Positions 33,876 through 43,452 of a DNA stretch of 64,000 bases are shown piece after piece. Within the stretch, counting starts at the first letter, position 1. Each line of letters begins with the position of its first letter. The stretch covers positions 16,170 through 80,169 of the forward strand of contig NZ_MVOC01000015.1 of assembly GCF_002043095.1 (NCBI RefSeq). The letters run 5' to 3'. Source of the stretch: Mycobacterium sp. AT1 (GTDB lineage Bacteria; Actinomycetota; Actinomycetes; Mycobacteriales; Mycobacteriaceae). The notes under the pieces are model-generated. The model was not told the origin of the DNA. It saw only the letters and a list, made by a program, of their open reading frames with translations, and searched no databases. Made by a program: the position numbers and the translations under genes.

Positions 33876-35217
33876 TGTCGGCGCGACCACCCAGGATCAT
33901 GTCCTCGCGCGGCACGACCTTGACGCGTTCGCGACCCTGCTCCGCCCCGAGGGCGATCTCGTGGGCGTCGAGCCGCTCCCACTCGGCCCACGTCGTGTAG
34001 TCGACGCCCCGGCCGGCGAGATGGGCGAGGATCGCATCGGGATCGGATACCTCGGCGGGCGCGATGCCCGGCAGATCCGCCAGCAGGCTCGTCACGGTTT
34101 CCGCGGCATCGGACTTGGTGTGCCCGATGAGGCCGATCGGTCCCCGCTTGATCCACCCGGTGACATACGTGCCCTCCATCATCACGCCGTCCATGTCGAG
34201 CACCCGACCCTTGTCGTGCGGCACCACGCCGGCGCCGTGGTCGAAGGGAAGGTCGGCGAGATGCGAGGACAGGTAGCCCACCGCTCGGTACACCGCCTCC
34301 ACCGGGGTGTCGACGAATTCGCCAGTGCCCCGGACGGTTCCGTCACCGATCAGCTCGGTGCGCTCGGTCCGCAACCCCTCGACGCGGTCCGTGCCCAGAA
34401 TCGCCACCGGCGCCTGGCAAAGATGGATGTGAATGCGGTGCGGCGCGCCGGTCGGCTCCCTCTCCATGTAACGCATCAACGTGTCGACGACGAGCCTGGT
34501 CGACTTGCTCTTGCCGATGGCGGCCTGGCTGGCCTCGTCGATCTCGAAACCCTCGGGATGCACGATCACGTCGACGCTCGGCGAATGCGACAGCTCGCGG
34601 AATTCCATTGGGGTGAACTTGATCTGGGCCGGACCACGGCGGGCGAACACGTGGACGTCGGTGGCCTGGTTGAGGGCAAGACCGCGGTACACGTTGCCGG
34701 GGATCTCAGTCGTCAGCTGCTCGTCGGCGGGCTTCGCGAGCACCCTGGCGATGTCGAGCGCGACGTTGCCCGCCCCGAGGACGGCGACGTTCTTCGCCGT
34801 CAACGGCCAATCCCGCGGAACGTCGGGATGACCGTCGTACCAGGACACGAAGTCCGCAGCGCCGTAACTGCCGGGCAGGTCGACGCCTGGGATCTCCAGC
34901 TCTCGATCGGCGCGCGCACCGGTGGAGAAGATGACTGCGTCGTAGAAGTGCCGCAGATCCGACAGCTTGACGTCGGTTCCGTAGTGGACGTTTCCGAGGA
35001 AGCGGATGCCGTCGCGGGAGAGCACTCGGCGCAGGGCCTTGATGATCTCCTTGATGCGCGGATGATCCGGGGCGACGCCGTAGCGCACCAGGCCGTACGG
35101 GGCCGGGAGCCGGTCGAACACGTCCACCTGCGCGCCCGGGTAGTCGTTCACCAGGGTGTCCGCGGCGTAGATGCCCGCCGGTCCGGCGCCGATGACCGCG
35201 ACTCGAATACGCCTCAT
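33868..35217 (-). CDS. FprA-type ferredoxin/adrenodoxin-NADP+ reductase
   Basis: 449-residue flavoprotein of the FprA/adrenodoxin reductase family. The FAD loop is VIGAGPAGIYAAD (8-20), then PYGLVRYGVAPDHPRIK, and the NADP loop AVLGAGNVALDIAR with ARRGP. The C-terminal YVTGWIKRGPIGLIGHTKSDA is diagnostic. It transfers electrons between NADPH and ferredoxins. An IdeR box upstream indicates iron control, so it may supply electrons for siderophore-iron reduction or for cytochromes P450 in iron-limited cells. AAGGTGG precedes the ATG. Confidence 0.92.
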   Translation of the reverse strand: MRRIRVAVIGAGPAGIYAADTLVNDYPGAQVDVFDRLPAPYGLVRYGVAPDHPRIKEIIKALRRVLSRDGIRFLGNVHYGTDVKLSDLRHFYDAVIFSTGARADRELEIPGVDLPGSYGAADFVSWYDGHPDVPRDWPLTAKNVAVLGAGNVALDIARVLAKPADEQLTTEIPGNVYRGLALNQATDVHVFARRGPAQIKFTPMEFRELSHSPSVDVIVHPEGFEIDEASQAAIGKSKSTRLVVDTLMRYMEREPTGAPHRIHIHLCQAPVAILGTDRVEGLRTERTELIGDGTVRGTGEFVDTPVEAVYRAVGYLSSHLADLPFDHGAGVVPHDKGRVLDMDGVMMEGTYVTGWIKRGPIGLIGHTKSDAAETVTSLLADLPGIAPAEVSDPDAILAHLAGRGVDYTTWAEWERLDAHEIALGAEQGRERVKVVPREDMILGGRADTG

Positions 35218-35233
35218 GACCCACCTTTCACAT

Positions 35234-35252
35234 TTAGGTAAGCCAAGCCTAA
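35234..35252 (-). promoter_or_regulatory. IdeR (iron) box
   Basis: TTAGGTAAGCCAAGCCTAA matches the mycobacterial IdeR consensus TTAGGTTAGGCTAACCTAA at 15 of 19 positions. The arms ATTTAGG/CCTAAAT (35232-35254) are a perfect inverted repeat. It lies 17 bp before the reductase start, overlapping a TAGGCT -10-like box 17 bp from CTGACA, so iron-loaded IdeR would repress. Confidence 0.75.
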
Positions 35253-35276
35253 ATATGAATGCGGGGCGTGTCAGAC

Positions 35277-36911
35277 CTACGTCCCGAGATCCCCGTCACG
35301 TCGAGATTCCGTCGGGGCGAGCAAGTCGACGGCCATCTCGCGCAGTTCCACCTTGCGCACCTTCCCCGTGACGGTCATCGGGAACTGCTCGATGCTACGC
35401 ACGTATCGCGGAATCTTCTGGCGCGCAAGCTTGTCCGCGGCGAAGGCCCGCACGTCGTCTGCGGACAACTCGGGCGCACCGTCCCGAAGGACGACCCACG
35501 CCATCAGTTCTTCCCCGTACTTCTCGTCGGGCACACCGATCACCTGGGCGTCCAGCACGTCGGGGTGGGTGTAGAGGAACTCCTCCACCTCGCGCGGGTA
35601 GACGTTCTCCCCGCCACGGATCACCATGTCCTTGCTGCGTCCGGTGATCTGCACGTAGCCGGCGTCGTCCATGATCGCCAGGTCCCCGGTATGCATCCAG
35701 CCGTCGGCGTCGACGACCTCGGCGGTCTTCTCCGGCTCGTCCCAGTATCCCAACATCACGCTGTAACCGCGGGTGCACAGCTCGCCAATCTCACCGCGCT
35801 CGACCGCGTCACCGGACGCGTCGACGATCTTGATCTCGAGATGCGGCCCCACTCTGCCGACGGTGCCGACACGACGTTCGATCGGGTCGTCGGTACGCGT
35901 CTGGGTAGACACCGGTGACGTCTCGGTCATGCCGTAGCAGATCGACACCTGGTCCATGTGCATCCTCGAGACGACCTGCCGCATCACGTGTTCGGGACAC
36001 GGCGAGCCTGCCATGATCCCGGTCCGCAGCGACGACAGGTCGAACGAGTCGAAGTTCTCGAGGGCAAGTTCGGCGATGAACATCGTCGGCACCCCGTAGA
36101 GGCTCGTACAGGACTCGGCGTCGACGGCCGCCAGCGTCGCCTCGGGGTCGAAACTCGGGGCGGGGATCACCATCGCCGCGCCGTGGGTGAGGCACGCGAG
36201 ATTGCCCATCACCATTCCGAAGCAGTGGTAGAACGGCACGGGTATGCAGACCCGATCGGCTTCGGTGTAGGCCAAGAGCTCGCCGACGAAGTACCCGTTG
36301 TTCAGAATGTTGCCGTGCGACAACGTCGCACCCTTCGGCCGGCCCGTCGTACCCGAGGTGTACTGCACGTTGACGGCGTCGCCGGCATTGAGCGTCGCGG
36401 CGACGGCGTCGACCCCACGGTCGTCGTCGGCGAAGAGTTCCGAAAACGGCTCGGTGCCGAACAGCACGACCCGCTCGAGGGCGGGGCACGACGGTGCCAC
36501 CTCCGCGAGCAGACGCGCATAGTCGGAGTCCTTGAACCGCTGCGCGGCGAACACCCACCGCAGGCCCGCCTGGTTTATCACGAACTCGATCTCGTGGGCT
36601 CGGTACGCCGGGTTGACCGTGACGAGGACGACGCCGATCTCGGCGGTGGCGAACTGCACCAGCGTCCACTCCCAGCGGTTGGGCGACCAGACGCCCACCC
36701 GGTCGCCGCGACGCAGGCCAGCCGAGAGCAACCCCGACGCCAACCGCCGAACATCCTGCCGCAGTTGCGAGTACGTCCACCGGCGGCCTGCCGGGAGGTC
36801 GACCAGTGCTTCACGATCCGGCCACGTCTCCGCCGTCCTGCGCAGCGCCTGACCGATCGTGTCGGTGAGCATCGCCGGGTGGGACTCACCACGGGTGTAC
36901 GACGGCGTCAC
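35277..36911 (-). CDS. Acyl-CoA synthetase (AMP-forming), FadD type 1
   Basis: 544-residue AMP-forming acyl-CoA ligase. The P-loop-like [16 protein letters not shown] lies near residue 185, the adenylate motif [13 protein letters not shown] follows, then [23 protein letters not shown] and the catalytic lysine in TGKVRK near the end. The gene resembles the broad fatty-acid ligase group (FadD35-like). GTG 36911 overlaps the stop of the upstream synthetase (GTGA), fixing the start. Two different ligases made from one mRNA suggest action on two related acids. Confidence 0.9.
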   Translation of the reverse strand: MTPSYTRGESHPAMLTDTIGQALRRTAETWPDREALVDLPAGRRWTYSQLRQDVRRLASGLLSAGLRRGDRVGVWSPNRWEWTLVQFATAEIGVVLVTVNPAYRAHEIEFVINQAGLRWVFAAQRFKDSDYARLLAEVAPSCPALERVVLFGTEPFSELFADDDRGVDAVAATLNAGDAVNVQYTSGTTGRPKGATLSHGNILNNGYFVGELLAYTEADRVCIPVPFYHCFGMVMGNLACLTHGAAMVIPAPSFDPEATLAAVDAESCTSLYGVPTMFIAELALENFDSFDLSSLRTGIMAGSPCPEHVMRQVVSRMHMDQVSICYGMTETSPVSTQTRTDDPIERRVGTVGRVGPHLEIKIVDASGDAVERGEIGELCTRGYSVMLGYWDEPEKTAEVVDADGWMHTGDLAIMDDAGYVQITGRSKDMVIRGGENVYPREVEEFLYTHPDVLDAQVIGVPDEKYGEELMAWVVLRDGAPELSADDVRAFAADKLARQKIPRYVRSIEQFPMTVTGKVRKVELREMAVDLLAPTESRRDGDLGT

Positions 36912-38611
36912 GAGGTGACGCCGATGGTCAGTGCGTCGTCGCGCCACTCCGAGGTGATCGGCTGCCCACTGTCCGCGGCGGCTTGCTCCCTGGCCCGAAG
37001 TTCGACGCGTCGGATCTTCCCGGAGATGGTCTTGGGCAGCTCGTAGAACTCGACCCGCCGCACCCGCAGGTAGGGCGGCAGGTGCTCACGGGCGTGCCGG
37101 AGGATCTGGAATGCGGTGTCCTCGTTGGCCTCCCACCCGGCAGCCAGGGCGACGTAGGCCTTGGGCACCGCGAGGCGCGTCGCATCCGGTGCGGGCACCA
37201 CCGCCGCCTCGGCCACCGCGGGATGCTCGATGAGCACGCTCTCGAGTTCGAACGGGGAGACCTTGTAGTCCGAGGACTTGAACACGTCGTCGGTGCGGCC
37301 GACGTAGGTGATGTGCCCGTCCGCGTCACGGCTGGCGACGTCGCCGGTGTGGTAGTAACCGCCAGCGGTGACGGCGAGGTTCTTCTGGACGTCGTCGACG
37401 TAGCCCGTCATCAGATTCACCGGCCCGGCAGCCAGGTCGAGGCAGATCTCGCCCTCGTCGGCGAGCTCGCCGGTGAGCGGGTCGACGATCACGACGGGCA
37501 CACCGGGAAGCGGCCGACCCATCGATCCCGCCTTGAGCGGAGCACCGGCCGTATTACCAACCAGTGCAGTGGTTTCGGTCTGGCCAAAGCCGTCGCGGAT
37601 GGTCAGTCCCCACCCCCGCCGTACGTGACCGATGACCTCCGGATTGAGCGGCTCGCCCGCGCCGATCGCCTCCCGAAACGAGCCAGCGCCACCGGTGAGG
37701 TCGGCCTGGATCAACATCCGCCACACGGTCGGTGGCGCACAGAACGTGGTCACTTCGGCGCGACGCAGCTGGTTCAGGAGACCGACCGCGTCGAACCGCG
37801 AGTAGTTGTAGACGAAGATCGTCGCCTCGGCGATCCACGGCGCGAAGAAGCAACTCCAGGCATGCTTGGCCCAGCCCGGTGAGCTGATGTTCAGGTGCAG
37901 GTCCCCCGGCCGGAGCCCGAGGAAGTACATCGTTGTCAGATGCCCGAGTGGATACGACACCTGATTGTGCTGCACCAACTTTGGCTTGCTGGTGGTACCG
38001 GAGGTGAAGTACCACAGGAGCGGGTCGGACGCCGCCGTCGTCGTCGTGAACGCAGCCGGACGGTCGACGGCATACGCCTCCCGGTAGTCCAGCCACCCGA
38101 CACCTCCGTCGACGCAGATGCGCAGGAACTCGCCAGGGACGTCGGCGAACTTCGCGACGTCGGCGGCATTGGCGATGACGGCCTTCGCATGTCCCCGGCC
38201 GATGCGGTCGGCCAGGTCGGCCGTGCCTGCCGCGGTGGTGGTCGGCATCAGGATTGCGCCGATCTTCATCACCGCCAGCATCGACTCCCACAACTCGACC
38301 TGGTTGCCCAGCATCAGAAGCACCGGGTCACCCCTGCCGATCCCGAGCGATTCCAGCCATCTCCCCACCTGATCGGAGCGGTGAGCCATCTCGTCGAAGC
38401 GATACTTCGCCTCGGAGCCGTCCTCCTCCACGATCCACAGCGCGGTGTCGCGGTTCCCGCGAGCGATCACGTCGAACCAGTCGACCGCCCAGTTGAACGA
38501 CTCTCCGAGGTCGGGCCACGTGAACTGGGCGCACGCGCCGTCGTGGTCGCCGTAGCGCTCGAGCAACAGGTCGCGAGCCTCGCGGTATGCACGATGCGCA
38601 GCGCCGGACAT
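36908..38611 (-). CDS. Acyl-CoA synthetase (AMP-forming), medium-chain ACSM-like
   Basis: 567-residue ligase closer to the acetyl/medium-chain synthetase branch. It starts [21 protein letters not shown] and carries [15 protein letters not shown] (about 203-217), [30 protein letters not shown] and [13 protein letters not shown] near the C-terminus. GGGAG precedes the ATG. It is first in the two-ligase operon. The LAL regulator gene follows upstream on the same strand with a 145-bp gap and may control the pair. Confidence 0.9.
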   Translation of the reverse strand: MSGAAHRAYREARDLLLERYGDHDGACAQFTWPDLGESFNWAVDWFDVIARGNRDTALWIVEEDGSEAKYRFDEMAHRSDQVGRWLESLGIGRGDPVLLMLGNQVELWESMLAVMKIGAILMPTTTAAGTADLADRIGRGHAKAVIANAADVAKFADVPGEFLRICVDGGVGWLDYREAYAVDRPAAFTTTTAASDPLLWYFTSGTTSKPKLVQHNQVSYPLGHLTTMYFLGLRPGDLHLNISSPGWAKHAWSCFFAPWIAEATIFVYNYSRFDAVGLLNQLRRAEVTTFCAPPTVWRMLIQADLTGGAGSFREAIGAGEPLNPEVIGHVRRGWGLTIRDGFGQTETTALVGNTAGAPLKAGSMGRPLPGVPVVIVDPLTGELADEGEICLDLAAGPVNLMTGYVDDVQKNLAVTAGGYYHTGDVASRDADGHITYVGRTDDVFKSSDYKVSPFELESVLIEHPAVAEAAVVPAPDATRLAVPKAYVALAAGWEANEDTAFQILRHAREHLPPYLRVRRVEFYELPKTISGKIRRVELRAREQAAADSGQPITSEWRDDALTIGVTS

Positions 38612-38756
38612 GGGGCTTCTCCCTTCTGGGGCCCGTGCCGACGAGGCCCGAATCGATCGGCCATTCCCACGCTAGTGGTGGCGACGGGTGCCATGGTGGC
38701 GATCGCGACTACCGCACCGACCGCGTGGCGGTCACCGCGCGAATGCGCCGAAGGAC

Positions 38757-41516
38757 TTACACCTCGTCGACTGAGCGACTGCGCCAGGCGATGGTCAGCT
38801 GAACCCGCGACTTCACGCCGAGCTTGCGGAACACCGCCCGCAGGTGGGTGTTCACCGTGTTCGTCGACACGCTCAGCGCCTCAGCGGCGCTGCGGTTGGT
38901 GTACCCGGTGCTGATCAACTCCACCACCCGCAGCTCGGTCGGCGTCAACGACGCCCATCCGGTATTCGGACGGGGCGCAGGCTGACTCACCCGACTACCC
39001 CTGATCCCTTGGCTACGAAGCAGATTCGATATCGTCCGGCTGGCCGCGGTGGCGCCGACCCGCCGATAGATCTCGGCGGCCTCGACGAGGGCGTCGACGG
39101 CGTCGGCGGATCTCCCGCGGCGCAGCAGGGCCGATCCGAAGTCCTTGAGGGAATCGGCCAACAACATCGGCCGCGGCGACTCCCGCAGCGCACCGACTGC
39201 GCCGGCGAGCACCTCGGGATCGTCCGCCAGTAGGCCGCGGACGTGTAGCGCGACGCCGTCCAAACTCGGAACCCCGGGGTTTCGCAGCGCCACGGCGTCC
39301 GCGAGGCGAGACGCCACGCCCGCCAACTCCCGATCGCCCGCGGAGAGGCCGATGTCGGCGAGGATGCGCATCCAGGGCGGCGTCCACGGCCACGGGTCGC
39401 GGACGTCCTCCGCACGTTCCAGGAGTGGGCCCAGAACCGCCATCGCGCCCGCCACGTCGCCGGCACTTGCCTTCACCCAGCCGCGCATCAGTCGCGCCCG
39501 CGGAGACCGGTCCCCGTCGGACAACCGACAGTCGTCGTCGACTGGCACCAGAAGTTCTGTCGCCCTGTTGATTTCACCCCGGTAGCTCGCGACGGCGGCG
39601 AGCACCATCCGCGCGTTGAGCCGGTAGCCGCGGTTCTCGGTTTCGTCGGCGAGCCTCAACAGGGTGCGCGCACCCGCCTCAGCGGCGTCGAACCTGGCGA
39701 GGTTGTGGTCCTGCCACATCTGGGCGTAAAGCATTGAGGGAAGCAGCTTGTCGACGTCCTCGTGAGCCTCGCGAATCTTCGCCAGCAGGGCTTCGGCGTC
39801 GTCGTAGGCGTCCAAGTGCTGGAGGGTACGAATCTCCTCCGCCTCGTAGGCGGTATCCGACAGCCGTCGCAGGTCGGCGAAGCGATCCAGCGCCAGGCGG
39901 TGTCGACCCTCGTTGCGAGCCGCCTCGATCAACGCGATCACCGCGAGGCGCTGGGAGTACTCGTCGCCCACCCGGCGCCCCTCTGCGAGTGCGGCATTGG
40001 CCATGGACTCCGCCTGCAGCGCCGACTCCGTTCGGGACGCGGCCAGCGCCCGCGCCGCGGACAGCTGCGCCCGCAGCGTCACCGAGATGCCGGCTCGGGC
40101 CAACGCCGCACCGGCGCGTCGCTCCATCTGGACGCAGTCACCGAGACACCACAGCGCGCGACACGCCTGGATCTCGATCCTCGCGAGGGCATCCGGCTCC
40201 GCGGCGACGTCGACCAGCCGATCGGCGATGGTCAGCGCCTGCCCCTCGCGCCCGACGTTGACCAGCGTCTCGACGGTACGAATGCCGGTGACCAGCCACA
40301 GCGGATGCGAGGGCGAAGTCAGCGCGAACGCCTGCTGCGCCAGCTCGGCGGCCTGCCCAGGCATCGACACCAGGCATTCGCTGGCCGCCCGCTCCAGCGC
40401 GAGAATGGCTTCTTCGTCGTTCTGCACGGCGCTGGCGCGATAGTGGGTCGCCGCGGCGAGAGCCGGCCGCCCCTCTCCGATGAGATAGCGGGCGCAGGCG
40501 CGGTGCAGCGCACGGCGATCAACGGGTGCGATGTCGGCGTACACCGCGTCACCGACCAGGTCATGGGGGAGGAACACGTCGTCGTCGGCGGTGCCGAGCA
40601 GCCCGTCGTCGACGCCCTCCCTGACGAGCGAGCCGACCTGACCCTCCGAAAGGTTCCCCAACAGCCGGCCGGCGTCGGAGGCGGCGAGGGACCGTCCCCA
40701 TACCGCCGTGAGCCGTACCAGGGCCGCGGCCTGCTCCGACAGCTCACCCATCCGCTCGCGCACGCCCGTCGAGAGTTCGGCGGCCAGATCGCCGACCCCT
40801 TGGCCGCGCTCGCGGCGCCGCGCCAACCCGTCGAGCACCTGAACCGCCCAAAACGGGTTGCCGCCAACGCCATTCAGGAGCTTCTTGACGTGATCCGACG
40901 GCTCCGCGCCCAATCGATCCGATGCCAGGCTCTCGATGTCGCCGGGGCCCAACGGCCCCAGCGAGATGCGCGTGATCGCCGTGACGTCGTCGGTGCCCGC
41001 GATGACCTCCTGAACGGGTCCGGTCGGCGCCCACCGGCTGGTGAGCACCCACACCACCGGTGACCCCGCCAGCCGAGAGGGCAGCACGCGCAGCGCGAAC
41101 CTCGTCAACCGATCAGCCCACTGCACGTCGTCGACGGCTATCAAGACCGGCGCGTTCAACGCGATTTCATCGAGCAGCGAGCTGATCCGGTCGACCAGCC
41201 ACAGCGGCTTGTCGTACAGCGGAGCAAGGCTGGAGAACGCCTCGCCGGGCAGAAGCGGCTGGCGCCCCGACCGCAGAGCCACCAACAGCGGCGCACCCGG
41301 AGCGATCTGATCCCCCTGTTCGGCCTTGCCGCTGCCGACCGCGAATCCCGACCTGGACGCTTGTTCGACGATCTCGCGCATGACGGCCGACTTGCCGATG
41401 CCCGGTTCTCCGCTAATGACGATGAGAGCGCCCTGACCGGTGCTGCTGGCCCGGCGCAGTGCGGTCAGCGCGCGAGACATCGCGTCGCTGCGGCCCCTGA
41501 GCACCGTCTGAGCCAT
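38757..41516 (-). CDS. LuxR-type LAL regulator with AAA/ATPase domain
   Basis: 919-residue large ATP-binding LuxR regulator. The Walker A GEPGIGKS is at 36-43 and Walker B VLIAVDDVQW near 125. A long helical repeat region rich in alanine follows, probably TPR-like. The C-terminal LuxR HTH includes LTPTELRVVELISTGYTNRS and VSTNTVNTHLRAVFRKLGV. LAL proteins activate carbon or secondary metabolism genes in response to small ligands. ATG 41516 is chosen because the ATPase domain begins there; the open frame extends about 300 bp further without family resemblance. Confidence 0.88.
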   Translation of the reverse strand: MAQTVLRGRSDAMSRALTALRRASSTGQGALIVISGEPGIGKSAVMREIVEQASRSGFAVGSGKAEQGDQIAPGAPLLVALRSGRQPLLPGEAFSSLAPLYDKPLWLVDRISSLLDEIALNAPVLIAVDDVQWADRLTRFALRVLPSRLAGSPVVWVLTSRWAPTGPVQEVIAGTDDVTAITRISLGPLGPGDIESLASDRLGAEPSDHVKKLLNGVGGNPFWAVQVLDGLARRRERGQGVGDLAAELSTGVRERMGELSEQAAALVRLTAVWGRSLAASDAGRLLGNLSEGQVGSLVREGVDDGLLGTADDDVFLPHDLVGDAVYADIAPVDRRALHRACARYLIGEGRPALAAATHYRASAVQNDEEAILALERAASECLVSMPGQAAELAQQAFALTSPSHPLWLVTGIRTVETLVNVGREGQALTIADRLVDVAAEPDALARIEIQACRALWCLGDCVQMERRAGAALARAGISVTLRAQLSAARALAASRTESALQAESMANAALAEGRRVGDEYSQRLAVIALIEAARNEGRHRLALDRFADLRRLSDTAYEAEEIRTLQHLDAYDDAEALLAKIREAHEDVDKLLPSMLYAQMWQDHNLARFDAAEAGARTLLRLADETENRGYRLNARMVLAAVASYRGEINRATELLVPVDDDCRLSDGDRSPRARLMRGWVKASAGDVAGAMAVLGPLLERAEDVRDPWPWTPPWMRILADIGLSAGDRELAGVASRLADAVALRNPGVPSLDGVALHVRGLLADDPEVLAGAVGALRESPRPMLLADSLKDFGSALLRRGRSADAVDALVEAAEIYRRVGATAASRTISNLLRSQGIRGSRVSQPAPRPNTGWASLTPTELRVVELISTGYTNRSAAEALSVSTNTVNTHLRAVFRKLGVKSRVQLTIAWRSRSVDEV

Positions 41517-41941
41517 GTCGTTCCGTCCCGTCCACCGGCCTCCACTAGGCCCGCATTGCAGAACACCGAATGCCGGCAAAAATTTCCGCGGCGCGGGCAC
41601 CGGACGCGGCGCCTCCTCACTCGTTTGGATGATATTGACGACGACGTGGCGTCCGCGGGGGTTCCGCCGAGGTCGGGAGTACCGGTTCGAGGGCCAGGAG
41701 CGGGTGACTTGCGGGACGGCGACCCGACGGGCGACGACGCCCGCGCCGGACATACCGGCCGCCACGTGCCGGAACCCGGATTCGTCGATGAGCTGGGCAA
41801 ACGCAGCCGGCGGCGGTGTCAAGATCATCAGTTCGAGCGATGTGCCCGCGACCGCCCGCGTGGTTGAGTCATCCCCGTTCGTGATGTTACTCGCAAGTAG
41901 GTTCCGCTGTGTCGGAGCTCACATCCAGTCAAGGAGTTCCC
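41517..41941. other. 425-bp intergenic region, no gene seen
   Basis: Divergent gap between the LAL regulator and the GjpA-type gene. It must hold both promoters. I see no convincing coding frame, RNA gene or strong inverted repeat; the open frames here are GC-rich read-through. An AAGGAG ribosome binding site is at the right end. Confidence 0.6.
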
Positions 41942-43378
41942 ATGCAAGCTGCCGTCCGTCGCCCCCACTTCGCGGCCGGAGTCGCGTTGGTCGGAGCGAG
42001 TGTCATCGCCGCCGCCGCCGTCACCCCCATGCCCGAGATCCACCTGCCCGACGTCAGCCTCCCGTCGATTCACGCCGCCGAGGTCGACCTCGCCGCGCTG
42101 GCCAATCCGCTCGAGGTCTACGCCCAGGTGTTCCAGACCGCGCTCGCCAACACGAACACGCTCATCCAAAACACTGTCCCTGGCCAGCTGCTCAACCAGA
42201 TCCTGCAGAACCAGGTCAGCAGCGCCGCCACGCTCCTCAACGGGCTGTCGACCACTGGTGGCGGAATCGCCGCCGCGGTAACGCAGGTGCCGGCGGCGCT
42301 GACCACGGCCGTCACCCAGCTCGCCGCGGGCAACGTCGAGGGCGCCGTGAACACCCTGCTCGGAGTCCCCCTCAACGTGATCGCCCCCGCCACCGGACTG
42401 TTGCCCGTACTGCAAACGGTGCTCACCCAACCGTTGACCAACCTGGTCAACGTGGTCAACGCGTTCACCCGTGACCCGCAACTCACACTGCTGGCCGTCA
42501 GCGGTTTCATCGCGCCGTTGATCAGCGCTCCAGCGGCCGCGGCCGCCGCCGTGCAGAACGTCATCAACGCCGTGGGCACCGGTGACCTTGGAGCGGTGGC
42601 AAACGCAGTCTTCACCGCGCCGGCCACCATCGCCGACGGCATTCTCAACGGCGGCTATGGGCCCAACCTCGGACCGCTGGCCGGCTTCCCGGACGGGTCG
42701 GGACTCGTCGTCAAGGCGGGCGGACTCCTCAGTTCCTCGGAGATCACGGTCGACGCAAGCGGCAACCTCGTCGTCACCACCGGCGGCCCGCTGTACTCCC
42801 TGCAGCAGGTGCTCAAGATGATCACCCAGGCGATCAAGCCGCCCGCCCCGACCGCCACCATCGCCAGCCTGCCCACGGCGGCCGCGGCCACCATCACCCT
42901 GGGCACCGCCCCGGCTGCCTCGGCCGACAAGACGACCGACACCACCACGCCCGCCGCGAGCGCGCCGGCGACCTCCGCCGACAAGCCTGCCGTCACCGAC
43001 AAGACCGCGAGCACCCCCGCCAGCACCAAGGACGGCAGCGAATCAACGAGCGCACCAACCGATTCGACGACGAACACGCCATCCAAGACGGAGACCGACA
43101 CGTCGACCAAGACCCCGGCCGAGACTCCGGAAAAGACGTCCTCGCCCACCAAGCCGACGAGCTCGGCACCGGACGTGAAGACCGGCAACAAGGTCGAGCC
43201 GGGGACGACGGCCGGCGCTGACGCGCCGAAGTCGAACGGCTCGAACACCTCGACGACCGAGAAGGACGGAACACCGGCCGCGGGGTCGACGTCGGCCACG
43301 GCCGGCGGCGCGGAGAAGGGCGCGGGCGCCGCGTCGGGCAGCGAATCGAAGGGCGCAGCGAAGGGCAGCGCCGCCTAG
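41942..43378 (+). CDS. gjpA: GjpA-type outer-membrane/envelope protein
   Basis: 478-residue exported protein matching the mycobacterial GjpA-type family (annotated as outer-membrane porin; transport activity not shown from sequence). The N-terminus MQAAVRRPHFAAGVALVGA is followed by an export segment, then PEIHLPDVSLPSIHAAEVDL, a helical Ala/Val/Asn-rich domain of about 250 residues, and a Thr/Ser/Ala/Lys-rich, low-complexity tail of about 160 residues, probably disordered and in the cell wall. ATG 41942 is fixed by a strong AAGGAG. It stands alone, with a hairpin after the stop. Confidence 0.85.
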   Translation: MQAAVRRPHFAAGVALVGASVIAAAAVTPMPEIHLPDVSLPSIHAAEVDLAALANPLEVYAQVFQTALANTNTLIQNTVPGQLLNQILQNQVSSAATLLNGLSTTGGGIAAAVTQVPAALTTAVTQLAAGNVEGAVNTLLGVPLNVIAPATGLLPVLQTVLTQPLTNLVNVVNAFTRDPQLTLLAVSGFIAPLISAPAAAAAAVQNVINAVGTGDLGAVANAVFTAPATIADGILNGGYGPNLGPLAGFPDGSGLVVKAGGLLSSSEITVDASGNLVVTTGGPLYSLQQVLKMITQAIKPPAPTATIASLPTAAAATITLGTAPAASADKTTDTTTPAASAPATSADKPAVTDKTASTPASTKDGSESTSAPTDSTTNTPSKTETDTSTKTPAETPEKTSSPTKPTSSAPDVKTGNKVEPGTTAGADAPKSNGSNTSTTEKDGTPAAGSTSATAGGAEKGAGAASGSESKGAAKGSAA

Positions 43379-43401
43379 GCCCACCACCGCTTCGAAGAGG
43401 G

Positions 43402-43430
43402 GTCCTCGCCAGCACGGTGCTGACGGGGAC
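43402..43430 (+). terminator. Hairpin after the gjpA-type gene
   Basis: GTCCTCGCCAGCAC (43402-43415) pairs with GTGCTGACGGGGAC (43417-43430) with one G-U pair and one mismatch, followed by TCCTATT. It lies between two convergent genes. Confidence 0.5.
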
Positions 43431-43452
43431 TCCTATTCGGCGATGGGTCCGC

